Of a stretch of 64,000 bases of DNA, positions 1-11,033 are shown one piece after another. Both the position numbers and the translations under genes were made by a program. The first letter of the stretch is position 1. Each line of letters begins with the position of its first letter. A model generated the notes under the pieces. The model did not search any database and was not told where the DNA came from. It was given only the letters and a program-made list of their open reading frames with translations. This stretch comes from Lepiota brunneoincarnata (Eukaryota > Basidiomycota > Agaricomycetes > Agaricales > Agaricaceae), in assembly GCA_023014365.1 (NCBI GenBank), contig JAEBUN010000022.1, positions 248,001 through 312,000 of the forward strand, written 5' to 3'.

Positions 1-1
1 A

Positions 2-163
2 TACAGCTCATCATGGTCATCCAACGATACTTCTGTAATGGAAGCGCCGGCCGCTATTCAAACTCTTTCTCCACAATCCAACATGTCGTACGATACAACT
101 TATACCACCAGTTCTGGCACCATGTCTAGCTCGGGGGAGTTCGCTCATGTTGATGATATGTAA
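2..163 (+). CDS. 3' end of an unidentified gene, cut by the window edge
   Basis: An open frame runs from the left edge to a TAA at 161-163 with no internal stop. It encodes about 53 residues rich in Ser, Thr and Tyr and ends in a short acidic tail (FAHVDDM). Codon choice is ordinary for the window. Low-complexity Ser/Thr tails like this are common at the ends of fungal regulatory proteins, but nothing identifies the family. The start and all domains lie outside the window. It could also be a chance frame. Confidence 0.45.
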   Translation, partial: YSSSWSSNDTSVMEAPAAIQTLSPQSNMSYDTTYTTSSGTMSSSGEFAHVDDM

Positions 164-559
164 AATATACATCTGTCGGCTCGCTCTTCGTCTTGTATAA
201 TATCTATATCTTGGAATCTTCCTGCCTGTATCCCGTTGCTCCTCTCCCTTGACATGACCCGCTATCGATAGTATCACACTATACCATACTTATAGGAATA
301 TTTTTGACCTAGATCGCAACTTACGAAACTCGTCACATAACTCACTCAACCATGAATGCGTGAAGCTCCGAAAGCATCATCATACGCCATCGTGCCACAG
401 GAATCCCTGCTATATTCAAGAATCCATCCAGACGCTTACTGGCACCAACAGTCGAAGCGGGGACTTGAACATCGAAATTAAGAAGACCATGTCCAGCATT
501 GATATCTAAATGCAGTGGAATAGAAGCGATTCAGAAGGGTGGCACAACCTGGCCCATAG
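164..559. other. convergent intergenic stretch
   Basis: About 400 bases between the stop of the left-edge gene and the stop of TFB2 on the other strand. No coding frame, repeat or RNA gene was recognised. It should hold the two facing 3' ends. Confidence 0.4.
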
Positions 560-2614
560 TTATGAGTTAGGATTTTGGGTTCGTCTTTCAATGAATTCCT
601 TGATTCTGGAATGTCCCTCTAAACTGCCGAAGAAGCAACGCTTCGGTGTACTCTCCCAGAGAACCACATCCAACTGCTTTGCGTAATTCAGGACCAGTTC
701 ATAGTCCGCCTGGGAAGTGAACGAAGTATACAAGTACCCTATAACGGGAATTTATTGGTCATTTTTACGACTTATTCCAGTTTGAGAGGTACCCCACCTT
801 CGCTGGACCCCAGCCGATTTTTCTCCATTTCCCAAAGGCGTATTTGATCCTGAACGGTAACGGGTAGAAGGGGATTCTGATCTATAATAAGCTCAGAACG
901 AGGGAAGGAGTAGATGAGTACTCGCGTTCTTCCGCATTTGCGGGTGTGCATGTGTCATTAGGTAGCTGATGATCTTTCGTGACGATGATAAACCCCTTCT
1001 TTCCACCACCTCAAACAACAGCCACTTACTTGGTCAGCCGTTATGCCATTCGTGAGTGCTTTCTTGACACTGTCCCTTGTAATTGACCCCACCACCAAAT
1101 TCGGGAAGCGGTATTTCAGTGACACAAAAAGATTGAGTACAGCCGTTTGGAGGGGGTTATCTGAAACTAGTCGTTCTTAGCTCATAAAGGTTTGAGTTAC
1201 CTGACGGACCTGTGTAGGCGTAAATTCGGTAGTTAGTCTCGAGAACAATGAAGCCATCCTGGGGACCGGAACCAGCGCCGGTAGTCGTGGGAAGGGGTGG
1301 CGAGGAAGAAGTCAGTGTTATGCCAAGACGGGTCGGGCTGAAACGCCGCGAGTTAGGCTGGAGGGCCCCAGTCAGAAGAGAAGTATTTTCATGAACAATG
1401 CATACCCTGCGTTGCCAAATCAACCCATAGTCGCGGAGATCTTCCAGCATAGCTTTTTGAGTGCCGCTCAGATGTTCTGTTGAATATTCCTTAACAAGAA
1501 ATTAGCCTATTAATGCGCAACCAGAGGGTGGGAAGTCACTCGTCTGAGCTCCATGGTGGATAGCATAAATAGAAATCCTAGGACTTCAACCAAGTCCATC
1601 TGCCTCTCCTGGATTGTACTAAGGATTGAGAAGAGTAGGGAGTCCACGGTGGTGTAGACTCACCTCGGCTAAGTGTAGGTACTGGAGGAGTAAATCCCAC
1701 AGCTGTGCATGTGGAGAATGGAGAAGAAATTGGAAGCCCGTTGAAGTGATCTGTAAAGGTCCTCCGCTAGTGTAAGGTATCATCATCTTCTTCCCCGGCT
1801 TGAGAGGGTAATCACAACACCTACTAGAAACTCCCCATCAGCCCGCTACGCTGGAGCAGGAAAAGGACACCTTGAGATGGTTTGGCTGGTTGTTGCCCTG
1901 TTCCAGAAGAAACCATATAATGCAATATAGTCTAACAACATGTGTTAGGGTGCTGATGCGTACAACTTCTGCTCCAGGTCGCACCTCCCAGCGCTCTAGA
2001 GCATAGCTATCCAAGGCTTCAATGTCCGGTGCTGGACGTTTGTCATCCTTTTCAGCCGGAACGCCAAAGCTTCCGCTCGTGCCACTATTGGGGGCGAATG
2101 AGATGAAGTTCAACAGTACGGATAGGGCTTCGTTTACCCTCCAGTGAGCGCTTGGCGGAGGCTCGTCTTGAATGTCAAGTTCAATGCCAGTTTACCCGCC
2201 GAATTTGGTAGTATGTGTAGTCGCGAGAGGTTTGAAAGTGCCTCTTCATACATTCTGTGGGTGAACCACCACCAGAGTAAGAACCCTCCCGAAAGTGAAA
2301 CAAGGACACGATATTAACTTTCGTCCGTCGCGCTGGACCCAAGCAGCCATGGTCGAAGCAGCGATGGCGGATTCAAGCCAGAGAAGATTCATCACAATTT
2401 GCCTCTCTAGAGGCGCCAAGAGTCTAGCACTGGCATCAGATATTGATCCAAGTATCGCGTAGAGAAAAAGGAGCGACCGAAATATTGAAAGACATGAAGA
2501 TGGACGCTGATAGAGTCGTGTCAGGGTGTTTTGTGATTGAGACTGGAGGAATGGAAGCAATGCATGAGGAGTACTCTTCTTGTCCTGTTCTAAGTGTCTG
2601 TGCAACGATGGCAT
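560..2614 (-). CDS. TFB2: TFIIH core subunit Tfb2 / p52
   Basis: Subunit of the TFIIH core complex, used in RNA polymerase II initiation and nucleotide excision repair; p52 anchors and stimulates the XPB/Ssl2 translocase. Conserved blocks appear in order on the minus strand: [16 protein letters not shown] joined to [17 protein letters not shown] after a 54-bp intron (2424-2477), then the WV..DG block, an [14 protein letters not shown] block, [13 protein letters not shown] (about 2010), a DLRDYGL..QRR block (about 1430), [15 protein letters not shown] (about 1240), [14 protein letters not shown] (about 830), and a C-terminal tail ending at the TAA at 560-562. The ATG at 2612-2614 was chosen because it lies just upstream of the first conserved block; earlier in-frame sequence is not family-like. 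At least six introns. No frame break seen. It shares a 182-bp promoter with NAS6 on the other strand. Confidence 0.93.
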
Positions 2615-2796
2615 AAAGGTTCCAGAGGTGAGGTGGTATGTGGAACGGAGAAATACTGTGTGATTAGGTAATGTGCAGTCACATGTTCGCTCATAGTAGC
2701 GCGTGATCCTGGACGCGTCATGATAAGTTGCTGAAAGGAGCTTGTAATAACCTGACAAACTATTTATCTTGTTCTCGCTCTTCGCCTGGTACCAGG
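2615..2796. promoter_or_regulatory. bidirectional promoter TFB2 / NAS6
   Basis: Only 182 bp separate the ATG of TFB2 (minus) from the ATG of NAS6 (plus), so both housekeeping genes must start from this interval. No clear TATA box is visible. Called from the head-to-head spacing, not from a mapped element. Confidence 0.5.
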
Positions 2797-4045
2797 ATGT
2801 CTCTTTCTATACACTCAGCAGCACAAACAAGTAAGCTTTCGCCCAACCTTTGGTCGGACCGGTAAGCTCATGAATCGGGTTTCCAGATCAATTCTCGTTA
2901 CTCAGGACACTCATCACCGAGAATCCGCTACTCCTGAACTCGGCAGATGTGGTACGTGGCCAATGCCCAAAAACTTTTTTGTGAGCTAAGGTATCCAAAG
3001 GATGAACGCACGCCACTCCATTGGGCAGCTTCATCAGGTTCTGTTGACATAGTGCGGTTCCTCATCGATCAAAAGGCCGAGGTGGACAAGCCGGATAATA
3101 GCGGATGGACAGCTCTTCATATTGCAGGTGAGCGGTCCCGATCGCCCGTAGGATGCCGTGAGCCTCATGGGACGCCAGTTAGTGCAGGCCACGAAGAGGT
3201 TGTTCGAGAACTGATCGGTGCTGGGGCAGATATAAACAGGTTTGGAATGCCGTCCGTTTTTTTGTCCTCAACTAATCTAAGGTATTACCAAAGGCAGAAC
3301 GATAAAGGAATGACTCCATTGTTTGTATCTCGCCCTTTCGATGTCAAACAAACTCTGGGCTTGAGCTGTTTCACAGGCACTATGCAGCTTCTAAATCTCG
3401 CATAGACGTAGGTCCCCAGCCAACCAGAGGCAAGCCAACCTGCTCACGACACCCTCAGATTGGCAAACTATTGATTTCTAGGGGCGCAGACGTACGTATC
3501 CTTGACACGATATTTCATGACCGAGGAGTTCTCACTCCGGAGTAGATAAATGCCAGGGACAAAGCCAACCAACAACCTCTGTGGGCGTTCTAGGGCGTCT
3601 TCTTTCCCTTCCCGCTACTCACCCCATTTCTCAAAGCCATCGTGCAACCACTACCGGTTCTGTAGGCTTCGTCCGTCTCTTATTGGATTCTTCAACGCCT
3701 TCGAATAAATTACGCCTCAATACTGGCGATCGGATTGGTAAATCTCCTGTGGTTGTCCATACCGCACCAAACACCTGACAAACTTGCTCTTTCCGTCACA
3801 GGAAATACCCCATTACATCTTGCGATGGACTCGGCCCATGCTGAAGCTGCCGTCCTCTTGATTAATGCGGGTGCAGATCGTGGTCGCGTACGTTTCTCCG
3901 AGGCTATTTGACCCCGCTGTATGCTGATAAACTTACCCATAAGTTAAACCTGGATGGTGAAGCTCCGGAAGACGTTTCAGGAGTAGGCGGTTCTGAGCAA
4001 AGAAACGCTCGACTGCATGTTATCAACCAATGCGGAAAACCATGA
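2797..4045 (+). CDS. NAS6: 26S proteasome assembly chaperone Nas6 / gankyrin, ankyrin repeats
   Basis: Ankyrin-repeat chaperone that binds the Rpt3 ATPase C-terminus during assembly of the proteasome base. The ATG at 2797 starts MSLSIHSAAQ. After short introns, repeats follow: RTPLHWAASSGSVDIVRFLI (about 3010), WTALHIA joined to VSAGHEEVVRELIGAGADIN (about 3105-3240), KGMTPL (about 3310), TTGSVGFVRLLL (about 3650), GNTPLHLAMDSAHAEAAVLL (about 3802-3870). The end is VINQCGKP, then TGA at 4043-4045. The order and roughly 230-residue size match gankyrin. The intron at 2952-3000 joins DV to DERTPLHW cleanly. Six or more introns, no frame break. Confidence 0.92.
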
Positions 4046-4937
4046 TCCCACAGTATCCGGCCGCAATCTCTCTATCCCTATGCTCCCTTATCCCCCAAGC
4101 TCTCATAGTAATATAAAATCGTTGCTTGAAGATTAAGTCCAAACTCGCTCTGGAGTATTCCTAATCTCATTATCTATCCATCTGGTCAATTCTTTCTCGA
4201 TAGCTGAAGAGGTCACTGATCAGGTTCCTCTTTATTCTTGTCCTCGTGCAATCAGCCGCCGACACGTCAATCGTTATTATTCAAAGGTTTACGGGATGAA
4301 CCCCACTCTTGGTTTGGGCAGGAAGTTGCGCACGGTGTGAAGGGTAATTCGGGGATACATGACAGCCGGTTTCTAGCACCACCTTCGCCAACTAATAATG
4401 ACCTCTTGCCAGATGTTGTTCTTGTTGGAAGCCATCATATCGATCCGCTACATGCCGAACCGATGGGCATAAGATGTGCGTACTCACATGGTTTTCATTT
4501 ATGTTCGAATCTCCATTGCTTTTGGGCCCTGATGTCCAAGTGCATATGCTCACAGTCGCCGGCATCGACATCATCTGCGTAACAGGCTGCACCGCTTGTT
4601 CACTCATGTCAAGCAAGGTCTCTGTCAACCCCTTTTTTCATGATCTAGAATCCTGGACAGCACGATCAACTAACAGGGAAGATGCCATCCATGCACCCAT
4701 TCGGAAAGACTTTGATTTCTCTTCCATCCGTACGTTCGCTCATGACACTATCTTACTATGCCATTCGTGTCACTACCCCAAGCAGAGGTTGTGAGGTCAA
4801 ATCCATTTCACAGAACCCCCCTCCACCACATTGCCCTACTCTTCGCCATCAGTCCCTCGCTTGCTATCGTACGCAACTCTCTAGCACTCACAAGCTCGTC
4901 CCCAAATCACTCACTTCTTCATCACGATTCTTTCTAT
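4046..4937. other. unassigned stretch downstream of NAS6
   Basis: Plus-strand frames at about 4238-4794 could be stitched into a short spliced product, one of them beginning with a hydrophobic stretch like a signal peptide (near 4215). Neither a start nor a family can be supported. Treated as intergenic. Confidence 0.3.
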
Positions 4938-5192
4938 CTACAACTCCCTCGGATGAACACGTTTATGGGCAACTGGTCTAGGCCTATCCCTCCCTCGCCC
5001 TCCAATCGCCTCAGAGCTGGTGTCATCCGGTATCTGAGAGTCGAGACGGGAGAGTCTGAGAGCTCTGTAACTCATGTTGGCTCTTGGGATGATTGACGCG
5101 CTCGTCCCCTCTATTGCTGATGTTCCCGGAAGGTCTATTCCGGCGAGGAGGATGAAGAGAAGGGTGGTAAGGCTCATCACGAAGAGACGCAT
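4938..5192 (-). CDS. small putative secreted protein, 84 residues
   Basis: An uninterrupted 84-codon frame with an ATG at 5190-5192. Residues 1-26 form a typical signal peptide: MRLF, a hydrophobic core (MSLTTLLFILLAG), then an Ala-containing cleavage region near TSA. The mature part is short, without cysteines, and rich in Arg and Ser. An AT-rich TATA-like stretch (catatattca in minus orientation) lies about 50 bp upstream of the ATG. No family is recognised; it could be an effector-like or precursor peptide, or the first exon of a longer spliced gene. Confidence 0.45.
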   Translation of the reverse strand: MRLFVMSLTTLLFILLAGIDLPGTSAIEGTSASIIPRANMSYRALRLSRLDSQIPDDTSSEAIGGRGRDRPRPVAHKRVHPREL

Positions 5193-6511
5193 GGTTTTCT
5201 TTTTGTTGTTAGATCAGGATCGGTAAGAATGAAGTGTGAATATATGTGTGAAGACAGCACCCAGACGTATCTTCTCCAGGAAGGCTACGTGTAGAACAAC
5301 AAGGGGCACGAGTGGTGACGGATGTCAATGGGTTACGGGGAGTCCGAACGCTGGCAATGGCCCAGGGTTTGGGGAAGGGGAAAGACCTGGGAAGACCTAG
5401 CTTCAAAGAAAATCCGCCGCTGTTCCCTTCCCCCCGATTTATTATATACTGTCGCTCGGGTTCGTGGGGCCGGGGGCGATTTTTGCGGTGAGCAAGGTGA
5501 GAAATGGAGCGACTTGTGGGCTCCGGGCATCAACTTTCTTTTTGTTTTTGTTTTTTTGTGGCATGATTTTCGTTCGCCGTTTATGGTGATAGTGAGACCT
5601 CAGTCATGTTCTCGTGTTTGGGCCCTCTTCCGACCGCCATCAGTTGAGTACAATGGATGGGAGGCACTCCAGTGAGGAATGGGCGGACCATATACTGGGG
5701 CCCTACTGGTATACGAGAGTCTTGGATAGTGCCCTCCTAAAATATCTCGCAGCGCCTCGGCTATGTTTGGTTGATGGATGAGATACGCGGCCAGACGTAG
5801 CTGGCCCTGGTGAAAACTTGATGCGGCGCCGTGGTGCTCGCTTCCACTCCTACTTCGCTAACATCGGCTTTTGTTGTATTGATGCATACGTTGATGGGAT
5901 TGATGGGATGCGCTGGGTCCATCGTACGTAAATCGTAACGGTACAGTCAGGTTCAGTCTCGCTCCGGAAAAATAATCCTCGGTGCCCAAATTGCGTACGT
6001 TGGTCCACTGTGGGTCCATTCAATCATAAGCGCCCGGTGGCCGTGAGATAGGTGTTTCTCTTGGTGGGCGACCGTGGTTGAAATTTCAAGTTGTGCATAC
6101 TGTATCACCAGCACGCACGACACGTGCTTGGAATGCCAGTTGTAGCATCGATCATTTGGCTTGCTAAAAAGGTGTTGAATAAGGGAGGGTGAACTTAATA
6201 TTAACCTATAAGATATCATTGGTAGTTATATAACCGAAGCCTAGATCTAAGACGATCGAAAGGGTAAGGGGGAATATGATAGTGTACATACACTGGGTAG
6301 TATATATCGAAATTTATACATACATATGCCTTTATATATGCCACTACGGGAGATAAGCGCAACAATGCGAGTGCTGCAATAAATGAATGAATAATACAAG
6401 AGTAAAGCACAGAACGAAGGAGTTCGAGTCTAATGATAGCATTCATGTCGACTTCCCAATTGGATAGAAGAATAAAGATCACAAAAGTTTCTCTCCGAAT
6501 TAGAGAGCTAT
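5193..6511. other. intergenic stretch upstream of the terpene synthase 3' end
   Basis: About 1.3 kb. The frames seen (5322-5675 plus, 5953-6482 minus) are short, unlike any family I know, and lack convincing starts. The stretch from about 6190 to 6480 is AT-rich. No gene called. Confidence 0.4.
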
Positions 6512-7759
6512 TCAGTCGCCGTGAATGCCAGGGGCGGTATTGCGCTTGGGGAGGAGTTTGATGAACCGCGTCCGCTTGACCTCAGCTCCGGATTTAGCAA
6601 AGTACCGCTCGGTCTCAAAGGACCAATGTAAGGATCCTAAAACGAGGTAACGACAGCATGAACAAACCCCGTCGACAAATGAGAAAGAGAACAGAATTGA
6701 AACTTACCGACGATCCAGTTTTGTAAACCGTCGACATACATCTCGACCATCTTGTCGACCTTAGGTCCCCAAGAGGGCAGCAAGTTGCGGTCCCGCTCGA
6801 AGCGCTCGATGCTGAGCCTGCACATCTCGCCGACAAAGTTGACAGCTTCTTGCAAATTGAGGCCGTACTGCATCATGATGACTGGGATCATGTTGTGGGT
6901 ATCATGGCGGGATTGTTCGACGTTGTACGAAAAGATGTCCTGCAACCAAACACTAAACACCGAGTACAAGGGATGGGGGATAGAGGGAAGCGTACATTAG
7001 ACCAGGTGACAAGGTCATTCGTGGCTACTTCCAAACTCTGGATCAGAGGATGCGCGACGACCTCGTCGGGAAGATCAAACCGCCCGGCGAACTCAGTAAG
7101 CTGGAAGCAAGGTCTGCATCCACTTGTGTCGCGACGGACGACAATATAGGATTCCAGGTCGGGCGTGATACCATTGGCGCGGTCACGTGACTGTTTAGCG
7201 ACAGCTTTGAAGAAGTCGTCCATGCTTTGAATGAAGCGTTCGCGACAGCCGGGTCCTGCAGTTGAGACGAGGCGGCCGAAGAAACTGATAGCAGTACAAT
7301 TGAACAATTTCCGAAGGGAGGAGAAATGTAAAAGACCTACGACTTTGTCAAGATTCCAACCTTTTTCTCTGTCTTGAAAGCAAAGGGATCGCGCATGGCG
7401 CCAATGCAGCAGTCCCGCATGCCATTGGTATCGTCCACATCGAACTCGTCGAGCCAGTCATCCAGGTTGAACAAGTAGTTCATAAAGTCGTCACAGACTC
7501 TGAGATGGAAGGCATCGGCATCAGGATAACAAGCGGCTGTGAGTTCGCCAGCTTTCAGACCCATGAACGCAATGCGTTTCCTTTCGCTGTGACCCGCCCC
7601 AGCGAGGAGCCATTGTTCAGACTGGCGGGCCATAGGTTCGCAGTGGGCATTGAGGCGAGCGGTGTAGGGGCAGTGAGAAACGAGGTCAGGGAGGATGAAG
7701 TGATTTGGAGGCTGATAGTCCGCGTCGATCAGGAAGTTCAGAGTGGTAGGACTGAGCAT
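6512..7759 (-). CDS. sesquiterpene synthase, protoilludene-synthase type
   Basis: Class I terpene cyclase of the kind that ionises farnesyl diphosphate in the cytosol. The ATG at 7757-7759 is followed by the FILPDLVSHCP block usual near the start of these enzymes. The metal-binding aspartate motif is DDWLDE (about 7460). Downstream are a TAGPGCRERF block, then the NSE/DTE motif NDIFSYNVE, assembled across an intron that removes about 6949-6998. The C-terminus reads HWSFETERYFAKSG...KRTRF, with the conserved RY pair, and ends at TGA 6512-6514. Size (about 345 residues) and the last exon fit the basidiomycete delta-6-protoilludene clade; the actual product cannot be read from sequence. No P450 or other tailoring gene lies next to it. 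No frame break. Confidence 0.88.
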
Positions 7760-7834
7760 ATTGGTGAGTGGGAGAGCTTTGGGGCGGGGAAACCAAGGAA
7801 CGGGCCTAGTTCTTCTCCTGAATATTTGGGCAGG

Positions 7835-7842
7835 TTTATATA
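7835..7842 (-). promoter_or_regulatory. TATA box of the sesquiterpene synthase
   Basis: In minus orientation the sequence is TATATAAA, about 76 bp upstream of the ATG at 7759. Spacing and sequence fit a core promoter, as expected for an inducible secondary-metabolism gene. Confidence 0.55.
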
Positions 7843-8409
7843 TCCTTGGTGTTTGGAGCTCTCCGAAATACAATAGAACAGAAATAAACGACTAAGAACG
7901 ATTTCAGATCGCTGGGAGGCGGGTCCATCATGTAGTATGGAGGACCAAACGCGTTTAGTTGTTGCATTCGGACGTGTTCAAATTGCCGGATTGTTAGGAC
8001 GCCAGGTGAAGGCTCAGTCTGCTAGTCGGCGTCGGCAGAATATCAGCAAAACAGGGCTCCCCGTCGCCTACGAAAGTCCAATTGTCGGATCACTGCCCAG
8101 GCAATATACGCATATTTATACCTTGCGCCTGGCACGGGCGTTCGTGCTAGGCCATGGTAGTTATTTTTTCCATAAACTAAAAAAGAGTCCGGGGTGTGGG
8201 GACGTTATTGTCCTAGCAGCTGGTCCAGTCTAAGGCACTGTGAGTGTAGCTGGCACGTGCCCTGCGAGGTGACCAGGAAGAACGGAGTTCCGCAACATTC
8301 GCAAGTTCTCGACAAATAAGTCACAGCAGCTGTAAACAATACAATGGTGGTCACGTGCTGGGACTTTGATCTCGGGTTAATATTCTCAACGACAACACTC
8401 TCGAGTACC
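7843..8409. other. intergenic, divergent promoters
   Basis: The region between the terpene synthase TATA box and the ATG of the next gene on the plus strand. A frame at 7937-8233 is not family-like. No other feature seen. Confidence 0.4.
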
Positions 8410-10354
8410 ATGGCCACCGTCTTCCAGCGCCCCATGTCCGTCCTCAGTGACGCACAGAGCTCCCAGGTCATCCCGCAGCGACGACGCAGAGACTCTGTAG
8501 AAATCATCGACGTTGATTCGCTTGACGACGACGTCTATCAGGACCATCGTGCGACCTCCCCAGGTCCTTCCCGGCCTGTTCAGCGGAGAAGAGTCTCTGC
8601 ACCATCCGAGGTCATATCGCTACTTGACAGCGACGAGGACGAGCCCATTATCTCCGCCAACAACGGCATCCGACCAGGTAAACACTTCGCCCCGTTTCTG
8701 GACCGAGAACCCGATGCTAATAATCGCGCATTCACACCCATGGGTCAATAGCATCCAGGACCCGCATGCAGTCACCACCACCCCCCAATCAACCATGGCT
8801 GTATGTACCTCCAGTGCCCCCCGTCCCCACCCGATATGCAGGCGACGTATCCTTTCCCATGCGACGGCAGGCACCTCCCTTCCCTTCTCCCCCGGTAGTC
8901 CGACCCAATGATCAGCCGTTTCCATTTGAGGCCAACATGCGACAACAAGCGCCTATTGCAGGCCCTTCGGATCGCAGCGTCCGTTTGCACCGAGACGCTC
9001 GTGTCCTTCCTCCAAGGTCCCTCCATGCTTGCGCCGCCATCCCACCATAGTCCGGCTATGGGTTTGGGTGGCGCTCTCATCGCACAGAACCGCGATCGTC
9101 ACCGTTTACATCAAATGGCTGAGGGCGGCTCTTTCCTTGGTCGTGTAGGGAGTGCTGTGGGAAGCGGTGTACGCCGAATTTTAGGCGGTCCGGCAGCTGG
9201 GCCGAGGAATGCTCTAAACATCCTTGCACTTGGGAATAATTTTGGTTTTCTCGATGAAATTGATGAAGACCCAGATCGGATGATAGCTCTGCAACTATTT
9301 GTCGAGGAAGGAGAAGGGCTAGGGGATTTGGACCCTACCTTCAATCCTGCGCGCGCATACATCCACAGCGAGCTTCAGAGGCACAGAAATCGCGAACGGT
9401 CTCCTTACTATCCAGAATACACTCATCCTCATTCCCCTGAGGCCGGGTTCACCCATGACTTTGCACCCAAACCAGCTCCGGAGGTCATCGACGTTACCTC
9501 ACCAACTGTAAAAAAGAAAAGAATATCATCTCCCGAGCCAATTATCATTGACGACTTGGACGACCTTTCGATTCCCGACTCCATTGTACAATCTCCCTCA
9601 TCCAGCCCTATTCCACCCGAGCCCCAAGTGAGCAACGCTGGCAACACCATCGTGCTTGTATGCGCACGCTGCCTCAGTCCCCTTATACTGGGCAACAATC
9701 TAACCTCCGAAGAGCATCGGAATCGGCGCATATGGGGCTTGCGCTGCGGCCACCTCATCGACGGGAAATGTCTGAAAGAGATTGGTCAACCTCCAGAAGA
9801 GGTTAATCCCGACACGGACATCGGCAAGAAGGGTAAAGGCAAAGCCAAGGCGGATGACCGAGAGCTAGACGACCAGCCTCGGAACACATATGCTAGAACC
9901 TGCGTCAATGCTGGGTTATGGGTCCGAGCCTGACATTCGTTCCAGGCTACGTCCGCGACATCTGGCTGGCACCCACCCCCCTTCCTCGTCCTCGTCCTCG
10001 TCCTTGTCCTTATCGGATCTGGTTGCACCCGCTCAACGCCGGCGTGGCGTTCACTCAAAAAGGCAGCCCCCCATCCCACCCCCAGAATGCATGTGGTACT
10101 GTCCTGTCAGTGGGTGTGGGAAAGCTCATGTCAGCGTCAAAATTAACGGGGAATGGATCCCCGAGAGGGAGGATGAGGTATACGGAGAGACACACAGTAC
10201 TCCTAGTAGCAGTCGCGGGCGAAGAAGAGGTGGTCGGGGTAGGGGACGAGATCGTTCAAGTCTTGGTGGACTCTTCACTGGTGGCGTGGGTGAAGCTAGC
10301 TCCTCGGTCGGTGCTCATGAAGGGGCAAGAGGCGCTATTCCGTTGTTCTTGTAG
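8410..10354 (+). CDS. protein with multiple SUMO-interacting motifs and a RING-like zinc region
   Basis: The ATG at 8410 has a strong context (ccATGGcc). The protein is mostly disordered but carries four hydrophobic-acidic cores of the SUMO-interacting type: EIIDVDSLDDD (about 8505), VISLLDSDEDE (about 8612), VIDVTSP (about 9484) and IIIDDLDDL (about 9541). Near the end are paired Cys/His positions: VCARC (about 9660), RCGHLIDGKC (about 9744) and WYCPVSGCGKAH (about 10098). Spacing is not that of a textbook RING. SIM arrays plus a RING are the signature of SUMO-targeted ubiquitin ligases (RNF4, Slx8), so that role is inferred. The tail is Arg/Gly-rich and ends at TAG 10352-10354. The frame shifts by +1 near 8990-9025 and again between 9866 and 9931; no convincing intron explains either, so extra bases are suspected. 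Confidence 0.6.
9983..10008. repeat. CTCGTC-type microsatellite inside the RING-like gene
   Basis: Imperfect hexanucleotide repeats (cctcgt/cctcgtcct) coding for a Ser tract in the reading frame used. Such tracts are prone to slippage and lie close to one of the suspected frame changes in this gene. Confidence 0.5.
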
Positions 10355-11033
10355 TTCTACCCTTTTCCTCTCTATTCTACGTCATCCACGACCTTCCTTG
10401 AGGTACATTTTCCGGACCTGCTCATATCTATCATTTGTTCCGCCTTATTGCATTCTAGTGGGTACTATTCGGGCATCGGGCACTTGGTTCTCTGTATTCT
10501 AACAGCATCTGAACCCGTTGGCATTGACTTCCGTTATTCTATGGCATGACTCTACCGGCTGCTGGAGTTGCAGTGAGACGCAAGGATTCTGTGAACCCAA
10601 AATATTGCAGCATTTCGCGAGCTCATGATCCTTAACAACAGGTTTATATTGGGTAATTGAATACAAGTGCAACATACAAACATAGTGCCCTTTCATTCGG
10701 TGGATGGAACTGGCCCATACACGCCGAACAAAGGGTGACAAGAGATAGAAGATATGTACCTTTTTTCTTTCTTTACTTTGGTATAACATTGCCTGATATC
10801 TACCTGGGATATGGCAGGACTAACCAGTAGTCAGGTATAAACGAGACGAGCGACGAAATCAGGAGACGGGGAAATCTGAAGTCAACAGATACCTAGAGAG
10901 AGAGACATGAGGAGATGAGAGCACAGGGATAGCTTGCACTGCAAAGCCAGAGAGACGCATAAGAAAAAAAGAAAAAAAAAAAAAACACGGAGAGAAGGTA
11001 AGGTCATGAAATGGAGTTGTGGACTGTTGCATT
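10355..11033. other. intergenic stretch
   Basis: About 680 bp between two 3' ends. It holds a purine/poly-A tract at about 10961-10985. No coding frame worth calling. Confidence 0.4.
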
